A DNA stretch of 7,087 nt from Actinomycetota bacterium (lineage in GTDB: Bacteria; Actinomycetota; Acidimicrobiia; Acidimicrobiales; Iamiaceae): positions 1 through 7,087 of the forward strand of contig JADGOP010000120.1 of the NCBI GenBank assembly GCA_017882935.1. Reading direction: 5' to 3'. A program made the translations under genes and the position numbers. Positions 1 to 5,270 of this stretch are shown in pieces. The first letter of the stretch is position 1. The number at the start of each line of letters is the position of its first letter. The notes beneath the pieces were generated by a model. The model saw only the letters and a list, made by a program, of their open reading frames with translations, did no database searches and had not been told where the DNA came from.

Positions 1-1352
1 AGCGCGTCGCCGAGCACCCCGTCGACCTCGGGGCCGGGATCGGCCTTCCAGGGCTCGGCCGCCTCGAGGAGCGCGTTGGCCTCGCGGATGAGCCGCCACG
101 TGTGGTCGAGCGCGATGGAGGGGGCCACCGCGTCCCACGCCTCGGCTGTTGCGGCATAGACCTCGGCCGCCACCGCGGCGAGCGGGCTGTCGGGGCGCGG
201 GGCGGGGCCGATGCCGTCGCACTTCTTGGCCACGACCGTGGCGACGCGCGACAGCAGGTTGCCCAAGTTGTTGGCCAGGTCGGCGTTGTAGCGGGAGATC
301 ATGGCCTCGTAGCTGAAGTCGCCGTCGGGGCCGAAGGGCGTGTCGCGCAGGAAGTGGTAGCGGAACCCGTCGACGCCGAACTCGTCGACGAGGTCGGCCG
401 GGGCGATCTGGTTCAGCCGGGTCTTGCTCATCTTCTCGCCGCCGACCAGCAGGTAGCCGTGCACGTGGACGCGGTGCGGGGGCAGCTCGCCCGCAGCCAG
501 CAGCAGGGCGGGCCAGTAGACGCAGTGGAAGCGCAGGATGTCCTTGGCCAGCACGTGGTGCACGTGCGGCCACCAGGCGTCGAACTCGGCACGGTCGGTG
601 CCGTAGCCCACCGCGGTGGCGTAGTTGATCAGCGCGTCGTACCAGACGTAGAAGACGTGGGCGTCGTCCCACGGGACCGGCACGCCCCACGAGAGCGAGC
701 TGCGGCTGATGCTGACGTCGTCGAGGCCCTGGCGGATGAGCCCGAGCGCCTCGTTGCGCTTGCCCTCGGGCTGCACCGCGTCGGGGTGCGCCGCGTACCA
801 GTCGAGCAGGGGCTGCTCGAAGGCCGAGAGCCGGAAGAACCAGTTCTCCTCCTCGAGGTACTCGACCGGCTTGCCGTGGATGGGGCACAGTCCGAGCCCG
901 TCGGGGTCGGGGTTGGGCAGCAGGTCGGACTCGGCGTAGTAGGCCTCGCAGTGCACGCAGTAGAGGCCGGCGTAGGTGTCCTTGTAGACGTGGCCGTTGT
1001 CGCGCACCTTGGTGAGCAGGGCCTGGACCGCGGCATGGTGCCGGGGCTCGGTGGTGCGGATGAAGTCGTCGGGCTCGATGTGCAGCTGCCGCCAGGTCTC
1101 CTGGAAGCGTGCGGAGTTGAGGTCGGCCTGCTCGATGGGGGTGAGCCCGTTGGCCTCGGCCGAGCGCTGCACCTTGAGCCCGTGCTCGTCGGTGCCGGTG
1201 AGGAAGTAGGTGGGCTCACCGAGGAGGCGGTGCCACCGGGCCAGGGCGTCGACGGTGACCGTGGTGTAGGCGTGGCCGATGTGGGGCGCGTCGTTGACGT
1301 AGTAGATCGGCGTCGTGACGTAGAAGCGTCTGGCGGGTGGTTCGGCGGTCAC
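1..1352 (-). CDS. metG: methionyl-tRNA synthetase, C-terminus off the left edge
   Basis: This cytoplasmic class I aminoacyl-tRNA synthetase charges tRNA-Met with methionine using ATP. 450 residues are visible and no stop is reached before the left edge, so the C-terminal end of the anticodon-binding region is missing. The Rossmann catalytic domain opens with FYVTTPIYYVNDAPHIGHAY, with the HIGH signature at residues 24-27. The zinc knuckle in the connective domain is C132-x2-C135 ... C156-x2-H159, the single-knuckle form. The second ATP signature KMSKT is at 307-311, after HGYLLVGGE. The helical anticodon-binding domain follows, including DFSYEAMISRYNADLANNLGNLLSR. The start is GTG at 1352: it gives a normal N-terminus directly before the first strand, and it has a TAGGGT hexamer 7 nt upstream but no Shine-Dalgarno, so a leaderless start is likely. 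It lies 33 nt downstream of an unrecognised gene on the same strand. The identification is certain from the two signatures. Confidence 0.98.
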   Translation of the reverse strand, partial: MTAEPPARRFYVTTPIYYVNDAPHIGHAYTTVTVDALARWHRLLGEPTYFLTGTDEHGLKVQRSAEANGLTPIEQADLNSARFQETWRQLHIEPDDFIRTTEPRHHAAVQALLTKVRDNGHVYKDTYAGLYCVHCEAYYAESDLLPNPDPDGLGLCPIHGKPVEYLEEENWFFRLSAFEQPLLDWYAAHPDAVQPEGKRNEALGLIRQGLDDVSISRSSLSWGVPVPWDDAHVFYVWYDALINYATAVGYGTDRAEFDAWWPHVHHVLAKDILRFHCVYWPALLLAAGELPPHRVHVHGYLLVGGEKMSKTRLNQIAPADLVDEFGVDGFRYHFLRDTPFGPDGDFSYEAMISRYNADLANNLGNLLSRVATVVAKKCDGIGPAPRPDSPLAAVAAEVYAATAEAWDAVAPSIALDHTWRLIREANALLEAAEPWKADPGPEVDGVLGDA

Positions 1353-1359
1353 CCGCCCA

Positions 1360-1365
1360 ACCCTA
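1360..1365 (-). promoter_or_regulatory. candidate -10 element (TAGGGT) of a leaderless metG promoter
   Basis: On the minus strand TAGGGT fits the actinobacterial -10 consensus TANNNT. It is separated from the metG GTG by the 7 nt TGGGCGG, so transcription would begin at or next to the start codon. The 10-mer GTAGGGTTGG here recurs identically before the next gene upstream. No convincing -35 is visible, which is common for this promoter class. The element lies in the 33-nt gap after the TAA of the upstream gene, so metG could have its own promoter as well as read-through. The hexamer and spacing are seen; promoter function is inferred. Confidence 0.55.
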
Positions 1366-1385
1366 CCGGCGCCTCCGCGGGCCCT

Positions 1386-1973
1386 TTACCCGAGTTCCGG
1401 CTGGTCAGGCTCACCGGACACCGCTTCGGGAGCCTGCGGGGGCTGTTGGCGGGCCGCCTGGCCGCGGCGCCGGCGACGGCGGGGCACGCCGAGCAGCCAC
1501 GGACGCACGACGGCCACGCTCTCCTCGGGGTGGTCGTCGACCAGGTGCAGCGTGACGGGGTCGTCGGGGCCGGAGCGCTCGGCCTCGACCTCGATGACGA
1601 TCTCGGTCTTGCGCTCCACCTTGATGAAGCTCTCGATCGCGCGGCCTGCTCCGGCCATGCCGGCGCCCAGCACCGACTCGCGGCCCCAGCGCGCCATCCG
1701 CGACGCCATGGCCTCGTCGGTGCGACCGTCGTAGACCGGGTCGTCGAGGGGCTCCTCGAGCGGCTCGCCGTCGGGGCCGTGGATCACCGTCTGGGCGTCG
1801 GGCATCCACTCGTCGTCGTCCCAGATGTCGGCGTTCGGCACGATGCCGCCACCGAAGGCGGGCTCGGGGTCGGTCTCGGGCAGCAGCGCGTCGATGCGCT
1901 CGAGGATGTCGGGCTCCGGAGCGGGATCCGGCCGTGCCGCAGCGTCGGGCTCAGGGGGATCGGACTGCACCAT
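1386..1973 (-). CDS. unrecognised acidic/proline-rich protein with C-terminal Arg6 tract, upstream of metG
   Basis: I do not recognise this 195-residue protein. Residues 1-60 are rich in Pro, Asp and Glu and look disordered, apart from a short helix-like stretch DILERIDALL (22-31). An acidic-aromatic patch IWDDDEWMPD follows at 50-59. Residues 85-162 look folded: a helix containing MASRMARWGRES, then GAGMAGAGRAIESF, then a strand-rich segment KTEIVIEVEAE and DPVTLHLVDD. The tail has six consecutive arginines (165-170) followed by Gln/Pro/Glu-rich sequence. There is no signal peptide or membrane segment. The start is ATG at 1973, 8 nt after a TAGGGT hexamer; the next codon, GTG at 1970, is an alternative with a GGAG 6 nt upstream. 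The frame stays open upstream to 2087, but that extension runs antisense through the start of the divergent VOC gene. Read-through into metG is plausible given the 33-nt gap. Coding potential is supported by position, promoter and composition; function is unknown. Confidence 0.75.
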   Translation of the reverse strand: MVQSDPPEPDAAARPDPAPEPDILERIDALLPETDPEPAFGGGIVPNADIWDDDEWMPDAQTVIHGPDGEPLEEPLDDPVYDGRTDEAMASRMARWGRESVLGAGMAGAGRAIESFIKVERKTEIVIEVEAERSGPDDPVTLHLVDDHPEESVAVVRPWLLGVPRRRRRRGQAARQQPPQAPEAVSGEPDQPELG

Positions 1974-1981
1974 CGGCTCCA

Positions 1982-1987
1982 ACCCTA
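1982..1987 (-). promoter_or_regulatory. candidate -10 element (TAGGGT) of a leaderless promoter for the unknown gene
   Basis: TAGGGT on the minus strand fits TANNNT and sits 8 nt (TGGAGCCG) before the ATG at 1973. It is embedded in GTAGGGTTGG, the same 10-mer found before metG about 620 bp away. The following GGAG could act as a ribosome site for the GTG at 1970 if the mRNA began further upstream. Initiation at about 7 nt after the hexamer would instead place the 5' end at the ATG. Function is inferred from motif and spacing only. Confidence 0.5.
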
Positions 1988-2010
1988 CGGCCGGCAGGTC
2001 CGGAGCGCGC

Positions 2011-2014
2011 GAGG
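2011..2014 (+). promoter_or_regulatory. ribosome binding site deciding the start of the VOC gene
   Basis: GAGG lies 8 nt before the ATG at 2023. The frame is open upstream to 1825, but that part runs antisense through the neighbouring gene. This site, together with the canonical VOC opening strand right after the ATG, supports the short start. Confidence 0.55.
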
Positions 2015-2022
2015 CTGCAACG

Positions 2023-2385
2023 ATGCGAGTCGTCGCCATCGACCACGTGCAGCTGGCCATGCCGCCCGGGGGCGAGGACGTCGCCACGGCCTTCTACGAG
2101 GGCCTGCTCGGCCTCACCCGCGTGCCCAAGCCGGCCCACCTGGCCAAACGCGGCGGCTGCTGGTTCGGCGACGGCGACGTGCGGGTCCACCTGGGCGTCG
2201 AGGTCGACTTCCGGCCCGCCCGCAAGGCCCACCCCGCCCTGCTCGTCGACGACCTCGACCTGCTCGCCGAGCGGCTGGAGGCGGCCGGGCACCCGGTCCG
2301 AGACGGCGACGGGGTCGACGGCTTCGAGCAGCGCTACGTCGACGACCCCTTCGGCAACCGCCTCGAGCTGCTCACGCCCACCTGA
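2023..2385 (+). CDS. VOC superfamily (glyoxalase/bleomycin-resistance/dioxygenase fold) protein
   Basis: This is a single-module vicinal oxygen chelate protein of 120 residues, the usual length for a one-domain member. It opens with VVAIDHVQLAMPPG, then AFYEGLLGL, a central GGCWFGDGDVRVHLGVE strand pair, a second module starting AHPALLVDDLDLLAERLEAAG, and the typical terminal motif YVDDPFGNRLELLTPT. Candidate metal ligands by family position are H8, H70 and E115. Substrate cannot be told from sequence: VOC proteins include isomerases, dioxygenases, antibiotic-binding proteins and glyoxalase I-like enzymes. It is cytoplasmic, with no signal peptide. It is divergent from the unknown gene ending at 1386, with 49 nt between starts. 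Its last 52 bp, encoding E115 and the conserved PFGNR motif, overlap the convergent end of rsmI. I see no clear promoter hexamer for it. Confidence 0.9.
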   Translation: MRVVAIDHVQLAMPPGGEDVATAFYEGLLGLTRVPKPAHLAKRGGCWFGDGDVRVHLGVEVDFRPARKAHPALLVDDLDLLAERLEAAGHPVRDGDGVDGFEQRYVDDPFGNRLELLTPT

Positions 2386-3218
2386 GCGTCGGGGCCGAGC
2401 GCGAGGTCGTAGACGCGCTTGCGGCCCACGCCGAAGCGCTCGGCCACCTCGGCGGCAGCGTCACGGGTGGAGCTGCCGGTGGCCCGGGCCGCCGTCACCG
2501 CGGCGACCAGCTCGGCGTCGGTGGGCTCCGCAGGCGCAGGGGCACCGTCGAGCACCAGCACGTGCTCGCCACGCGGCTCGACCGCCGCCACCCGCGCGAC
2601 CGCCTCCCCCAGCGTGCCCCGCCACACCTCCTCGTGCAGCTTGGTGAGCTCGCGGGCGAACACCACTCGACGCTCGGGACCGCAGACCCCGGCCAGGTCG
2701 GCGACCGTGCGGGCCAGGCGGTGCGGCGCCTCGTAGAGCACGACGGTGCGCTCCTCGGTGGCGACGGCAGTCAGGCGGCGCGTCCGGGCACTGCCCTTGC
2801 GCGGCAGGAAGCCCTCGAACACGAACCGGGCGGTGGGCAGCCCGCTGACCACCAGGGCGGCGGCCGCGGCCGACGGGCCGGGGATCACCTCCACCGCGAA
2901 CCCGGCCTCGACCGCGGCGCGCACCAGCACCTCACCGGGGTCGGAGATGCCGGGCAGCCCCGCGTCGCTCACGAGGGCCACCCGCTCGCCGCGCGCCAGG
3001 CGGTCGAGGATGCCGGGCACGGTGTCGCGCTCGGTGTGCTCGTTGACCACGATCAGCCTGGGGGCCGCGACGCCGAGGTGCGACAGGAGGCGCCCGGTGC
3101 GCCGGGTGTCCTCGCACCCGACGGCGTCGGCCGCGGCGAGCGCGGCCGTGACCCGCGGCGACGCGTCGTCGAGGTTGCCGATGGGGGTCGCGACCAGGAC
3201 CAGCGCGCCGGGGCTCAC
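2334..3218 (-). CDS. rsmI: 16S rRNA (cytidine1402-2'-O)-methyltransferase RsmI
   Basis: RsmI uses SAM to 2'-O-methylate C1402 in the decoding centre of 16S rRNA. This 294-residue protein has the tetrapyrrole-methylase fold with all family marks: LVATPIGNLDD (8-18), GCEDTRRTGRLL (34-45), VVNEHTE (57-63), the SAM-binding loop ALVSDAGLPGISDPG (81-95), IPGPSA (112-117), FEGFLPRKG (134-142) and LYEAPHRL (161-168). A small C-terminal helical domain (about 241-274, STRDAAAEVAERFGVGRKRVYDLAL) is normal for the family. About 20 further residues, GPDAQVGVSSSRRLPKGSST, go beyond the usual end, and most of them are encoded in the overlap with the convergent VOC gene. The start is GTG at 3218, immediately before the first strand. 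No strong Shine-Dalgarno is visible. It begins 16 nt after the TIGR03086 gene stop on the same strand, so they may share a transcript. Confidence 0.97.
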   Translation of the reverse strand: MSPGALVLVATPIGNLDDASPRVTAALAAADAVGCEDTRRTGRLLSHLGVAAPRLIVVNEHTERDTVPGILDRLARGERVALVSDAGLPGISDPGEVLVRAAVEAGFAVEVIPGPSAAAAALVVSGLPTARFVFEGFLPRKGSARTRRLTAVATEERTVVLYEAPHRLARTVADLAGVCGPERRVVFARELTKLHEEVWRGTLGEAVARVAAVEPRGEHVLVLDGAPAPAEPTDAELVAAVTAARATGSSTRDAAAEVAERFGVGRKRVYDLALGPDAQVGVSSSRRLPKGSST

Positions 3219-3234
3219 GCCGCCAGTGTGGCAG

Positions 3235-3852
3235 TCAGACGGTGCGACCGAGCCAGGCCGCCAGCCGCGTGTAGGGACCCGAGCCCTCGGGAGCGGCCTG
3301 CACCTGGGCGAACGGCATGCCCGACGCCACGCCGCGGAACTCGCCGCCCGGCACGATGGCCGGCGCCAGGGCGAGCAGCAGCAGGCCGACCTCGGGGTCG
3401 AACTCGTAGGGCTGCGCGGTGGCCACGGCCAGGTCCCAGGCGTGGGTGGCGACCTCGATGGTGTAGGTGGTGAGCGCCTGGCGGCCGGTGTAGGTGGCCC
3501 AGGGCACGTGGTAGGTGGCGTCGAAGTCGGCGGCCTCCCACGCGGCCAGCGCGGCGTCGGCCTCGGAGCGGACCTGGTCGGCCCACGGCGCGTCGGGCCA
3601 GAGGCTGTCGTCGAGCGGCCCGGCGAAGGCGTCGATGCCCGAGGCGAGGTCGAACCCACGGCGGATGGCACCCTTGGTGTGACCCACGAGTGCGGCGACG
3701 TCGAACTCGTCGCACGGCGTGGGGTCGGTGGCCTGTGCGGGGGCGATGCCCGCCACCACGTCGACCGCGGCGTCGAGGACCGTGGCATAGGCGTGGACCA
3801 GGGTCTGCGGGTCGACGGTGGTGACGGCGATGGTGCTGGTGGTCGTGCTCAC
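3235..3852 (-). CDS. TIGR03086-family metal-binding protein (DinB / mycothiol-dependent isomerase-like fold)
   Basis: This 205-residue protein looks like the TIGR03086 group, related to the N-terminal domain of mycothiol-dependent maleylpyruvate isomerase and the DinB four-helix fold. Visible marks are a first helix DPQTLVHAYATVLDAAVDVVAGI, then TPCDEFDVAALVGHTKGAI (45-63), a central W-rich stretch, and TYTIEVATHAWDLAVAT (129-145). H58, E133 and H137 match the His...Glu-x3-His zinc site known in the isomerase. Many actinobacterial members are thought to use mycothiol, but the reaction here is unknown. The start is GTG at 3852, with GAGGAG 7 nt upstream; the first dozen residues are Thr/Ser-rich. 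An ATG at 3894 in frame lacks a ribosome site. It is divergent from a WYL regulator across a 94-bp gap with a palindromic site, so it is the likely target of that regulator. rsmI follows after 16 nt. Confidence 0.88.
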   Translation of the reverse strand: MSTTTSTIAVTTVDPQTLVHAYATVLDAAVDVVAGIAPAQATDPTPCDEFDVAALVGHTKGAIRRGFDLASGIDAFAGPLDDSLWPDAPWADQVRSEADAALAAWEAADFDATYHVPWATYTGRQALTTYTIEVATHAWDLAVATAQPYEFDPEVGLLLLALAPAIVPGGEFRGVASGMPFAQVQAAPEGSGPYTRLAAWLGRTV

Positions 3853-3859
3853 GGGGGTG

Positions 3860-3865
3860 CTCCTC
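3860..3865 (-). promoter_or_regulatory. strong ribosome binding site (GAGGAG) of the TIGR03086 gene
   Basis: On the minus strand GAGGAG stands 7 nt before the GTG at 3852, an ideal spacing. It decides the GTG over the in-frame ATG at 3894. It also means this mRNA has a real leader, unlike metG and ychF, which fits a regulated transcript starting in the palindrome region. Confidence 0.75.
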
Positions 3866-3870
3866 GAGGG

Positions 3871-3895
3871 GATCGGTGGTGTTGCGACCACCATC
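3871..3895. repeat. inverted repeat / leader hairpin upstream of the TIGR03086 gene
   Basis: GGTGGT (3875-3880) and ACCACC (3887-3892) form a perfect 6-bp stem with a 6-nt loop. GAT (3871-3873) and ATC (3893-3895) extend it by 3 bp across a single bulged C. It lies between the candidate operator and the ribosome site. It could fold in the 5' leader of the minus-strand transcript or be a second protein-binding inverted repeat. A chance origin cannot be excluded in such GC-rich DNA. Confidence 0.4.
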
Positions 3896-3904
3896 GCGGA
3901 GAGA

Positions 3905-3925
3905 ACCTGACACCTGACGTCAGGT
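3905..3925. promoter_or_regulatory. candidate operator: tandem ACCTGAC half-site plus 14-bp perfect palindrome
   Basis: ACCTGACGTCAGGT (3912-3925) is a perfect 14-bp palindrome. A further copy of the half-site, ACCTGAC (3905-3911), abuts it directly, giving two direct and one inverted half-site with no spacer. It lies between divergent starts at 3852 and 3947, the position expected for an operator controlling both genes. The adjacent WYL regulator is the obvious candidate ligand. The palindrome overlaps the possible rightward -10 hexamer at its last base, which would suit autorepression. The symmetry is seen directly; the binding partner is inferred. Confidence 0.65.
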
Positions 3926-3930
3926 ATCTG
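3925..3930 (+). promoter_or_regulatory. weak candidate -10 (TATCTG) for the WYL regulator
   Basis: TATCTG is an imperfect match to TANNNT, ending in G rather than T. It lies 16 nt before the ATG at 3947 and would give a leader of about 10 nt. No -35 is apparent at 17-18 nt. No better hexamer is visible in the intergenic region on this strand. Confidence 0.25.
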
Positions 3931-3946
3931 GGAGCATGGTCGGGTC

Positions 3947-4912
3947 ATGCGCTCCGACCGGTTGCTCGCCATCCTGCTGCTGCTCCAGACGCGGGGCCGC
4001 TGCACCGCGCCCGATCTCGCCGAGGAGCTCGAGGTGTCGGTGCGCACCATCTACCGCGACGTCGACGCGCTGTCGTCGGCCGGCGTGCCCGTGTACACCG
4101 AGCAGGGGCGGGGCGGCGGCATCGTGCTGCTCCCGGGCTACCGCACCGACGCCACCGGCCTCACCGCGCACGAGGCCCAGGCGCTGTTCACCTTCTCGGG
4201 CCGTGGCGTGCTCACCGACCCGAGCACCGACGGCCACCTCCAGGCGGCGTTCCGCAAGCTGCTCGCCGCCCTCCCCGTCGAGCAGCGCCCCGCGGCGGAG
4301 CGCACCGAGCAGCGCATCCTCGTCGAGCCGCAGGGCTGGGGGCGCCGCACCGAGACCGTGCCGCACCTCGGCGTGCTGCAGCAGGCGGTCATCAGCGACC
4401 GGCAGGTCCGGGTGCGCTACCGGCGTCCCGGGCGCGAGCCCTCCGAGTACACCCTCGACCCCGTCGGGCTCGTCTCCAAGGCGGGCACCTGGTACCTGGT
4501 GGCCTGCCGCGAGGGCGAGCCGCGCATGTACCGGGCCGGCCGGGTCGAGCACGCCGAGCTGGGTGACGCCGCGGCCCTGCCGCCCGACCTGCCGCCGCTG
4601 GCCCGGCTGTGGGACCAGATGCGCTCCGAGTTCGAGCGGCCGGGCACCGGACTCACCGTCGAGGTGCGCGTGCCCCACGCCCGCAGCGCCGCGGTCATGA
4701 AGGGGGCGGCCGGCCAGGTCACGGCCGAGCCCGAGCGCCGCCCCGACCCCGACCACCCGGGCGACGACATCGTCAGCCTCATGTACCGCAACGCCCAGCA
4801 CGCCCAGTGGTCGCTGCTCGGGTACTGCGCCGAGCACGAGGTCGTCGGTCCGCCCGAGGTCCGCGAGGGCCTGGCCGAGTCGGCCCGGGCCATCCTCGCC
4901 CGCTACGGCTGA
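3947..4912 (+). CDS. YafY-type HTH/WYL-domain transcriptional regulator
   Basis: This is a cytoplasmic DNA-binding regulator of 321 residues, normal for the family. The N-terminal helix-turn-helix (about 3-60) reads RLLAILLLLQTRGRCTAPDL, then EELEVSVRTIYRDVDALSSAG, then the wing VYTEQGRGGGIVLL. A linker leads to the WYL domain (about 145-210), with RVRYRR, LDPVGLVSKAGTWYLVACR (WYL triad at 182-184) and MYRAGRVEHAEL. A WCX-like C-terminal domain (about 225-315) follows, ending in the typical helix REGLAESARAILARYG. WYL domains sense nucleic acid or small ligands; the ligand here is unknown. The start is ATG at 3947, directly before the HTH; a weak GGGAG is 12 nt upstream. The out-of-frame ATG at 3936 is not used. 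It is divergent from the TIGR03086 gene and faces a shared palindromic site. Its stop overlaps the end of the DUF192 gene by 10 bp. Confidence 0.95.
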   Translation: MRSDRLLAILLLLQTRGRCTAPDLAEELEVSVRTIYRDVDALSSAGVPVYTEQGRGGGIVLLPGYRTDATGLTAHEAQALFTFSGRGVLTDPSTDGHLQAAFRKLLAALPVEQRPAAERTEQRILVEPQGWGRRTETVPHLGVLQQAVISDRQVRVRYRRPGREPSEYTLDPVGLVSKAGTWYLVACREGEPRMYRAGRVEHAELGDAAALPPDLPPLARLWDQMRSEFERPGTGLTVEVRVPHARSAAVMKGAAGQVTAEPERRPDPDHPGDDIVSLMYRNAQHAQWSLLGYCAEHEVVGPPEVREGLAESARAILARYG

Positions 4913-5244
4913 TCGGTGCCGCGGGTCTCGAGCTGGTCGCCGACCTGCACGTTCCAGCGGCCGAGCATCCCCGCCTCCGCCTCGATCACCGCCCGCGCCG
5001 ACCACACGACGGGTCCGACGCGGTTGCGCGCGAGCCGGCCGACGCGGACCACCACGAGGTCGGCGTCGCAGTAGGCCACGTCGATGGCGAAGCGCATGCC
5101 GATGGTGTGCACCTGATGGGCCTTCGGGATGAGCAGCGCGCCCTCGATGCCGTCACGACCGAGCAGGCCCCAGCGGCGGGCGTTGCGGGTGTCGGCGACC
5201 TCGAGGGCCGCGAGCACCTCCCCGCCACGTACGAGCCAGGCCAT
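4903..5244 (-). CDS. DUF192 family protein, cytoplasmic form
   Basis: This 113-residue protein matches DUF192. It has an opening strand LVRGGEVLAALEVADT, the family core RRWGLLGRDGIEGALLIPKA (23-42), the central HTIGMRFAIDVAYCDADLVVVRVGRL (46-71), and the late VIEAEAGMLGRWNVQVGDQL (86-105). The TIGMRFAIDV segment takes the place of the more familiar MKNTxIPLDI. There is no signal peptide or lipobox, whereas many family members are exported. The biochemical role of DUF192 is not established. The start is ATG at 5244 with GGGGGAG 5 nt upstream. The longer open frame to 5655 runs out of frame through ychF and is rejected. It begins 26 nt after ychF ends and is probably co-transcribed with it. 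Its TAG lies inside the 3' end of the convergent WYL gene, leaving no room for a terminator. Confidence 0.88.
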   Translation of the reverse strand: MAWLVRGGEVLAALEVADTRNARRWGLLGRDGIEGALLIPKAHQVHTIGMRFAIDVAYCDADLVVVRVGRLARNRVGPVVWSARAVIEAEAGMLGRWNVQVGDQLETRGTDQP

Positions 5245-5270
5245 GGTCGCTCCCCCGCCTCGTCCCGGCC

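Noticed and set aside
1353..1385. A T-box or attenuator leader for metG.
   Set aside because: Only 33 nt separate metG from the upstream gene, too little for such a leader, and the promoter geometry suggests a leaderless mRNA.
1825..2022. Upstream extension of the VOC gene in the same frame.
   Set aside because: It runs antisense to the unknown gene, and the VOC fold begins exactly at the ATG at 2023, which has a GAGG site.
1974..2087. Longer N-terminus for the unknown gene, starting at 2087.
   Set aside because: The extra 38 residues are antisense to the VOC coding start, and the ATG at 1973 has the promoter-like TAGGGT at leaderless spacing.
102..3473. A 1123-codon open frame on the plus strand.
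   Set aside because: It runs antisense through metG, the unknown gene, rsmI and part of the TIGR03086 gene, and out of frame through the VOC gene. Its translation is a Gly/Val/Arg-rich string without domain motifs. Long antisense frames are expected in DNA with G/C third positions.
3853..3894. Alternative ATG start at 3894 for the TIGR03086 gene.
   Set aside because: It has no Shine-Dalgarno, and the extension contains the GAGGAG that ideally serves the GTG at 3852.
2746..4566. A 606-codon plus-strand frame across rsmI, the TIGR03086 gene and the regulator.
   Set aside because: It overlaps three genes with clear family motifs, and its own translation is Arg/Gly/Pro-rich low complexity.
3936..4700. 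ATG at 3936, a 254-codon frame beside the WYL start.
   Set aside because: It is in another frame, giving Ser/Pro/Arg-rich sequence instead of the HTH/WYL protein.
3920..5005. A 361-codon minus-strand frame antisense to the WYL gene.
   Set aside because: It is a mirror frame of a certain HTH/WYL gene, with no recognisable domain and no ribosome site.
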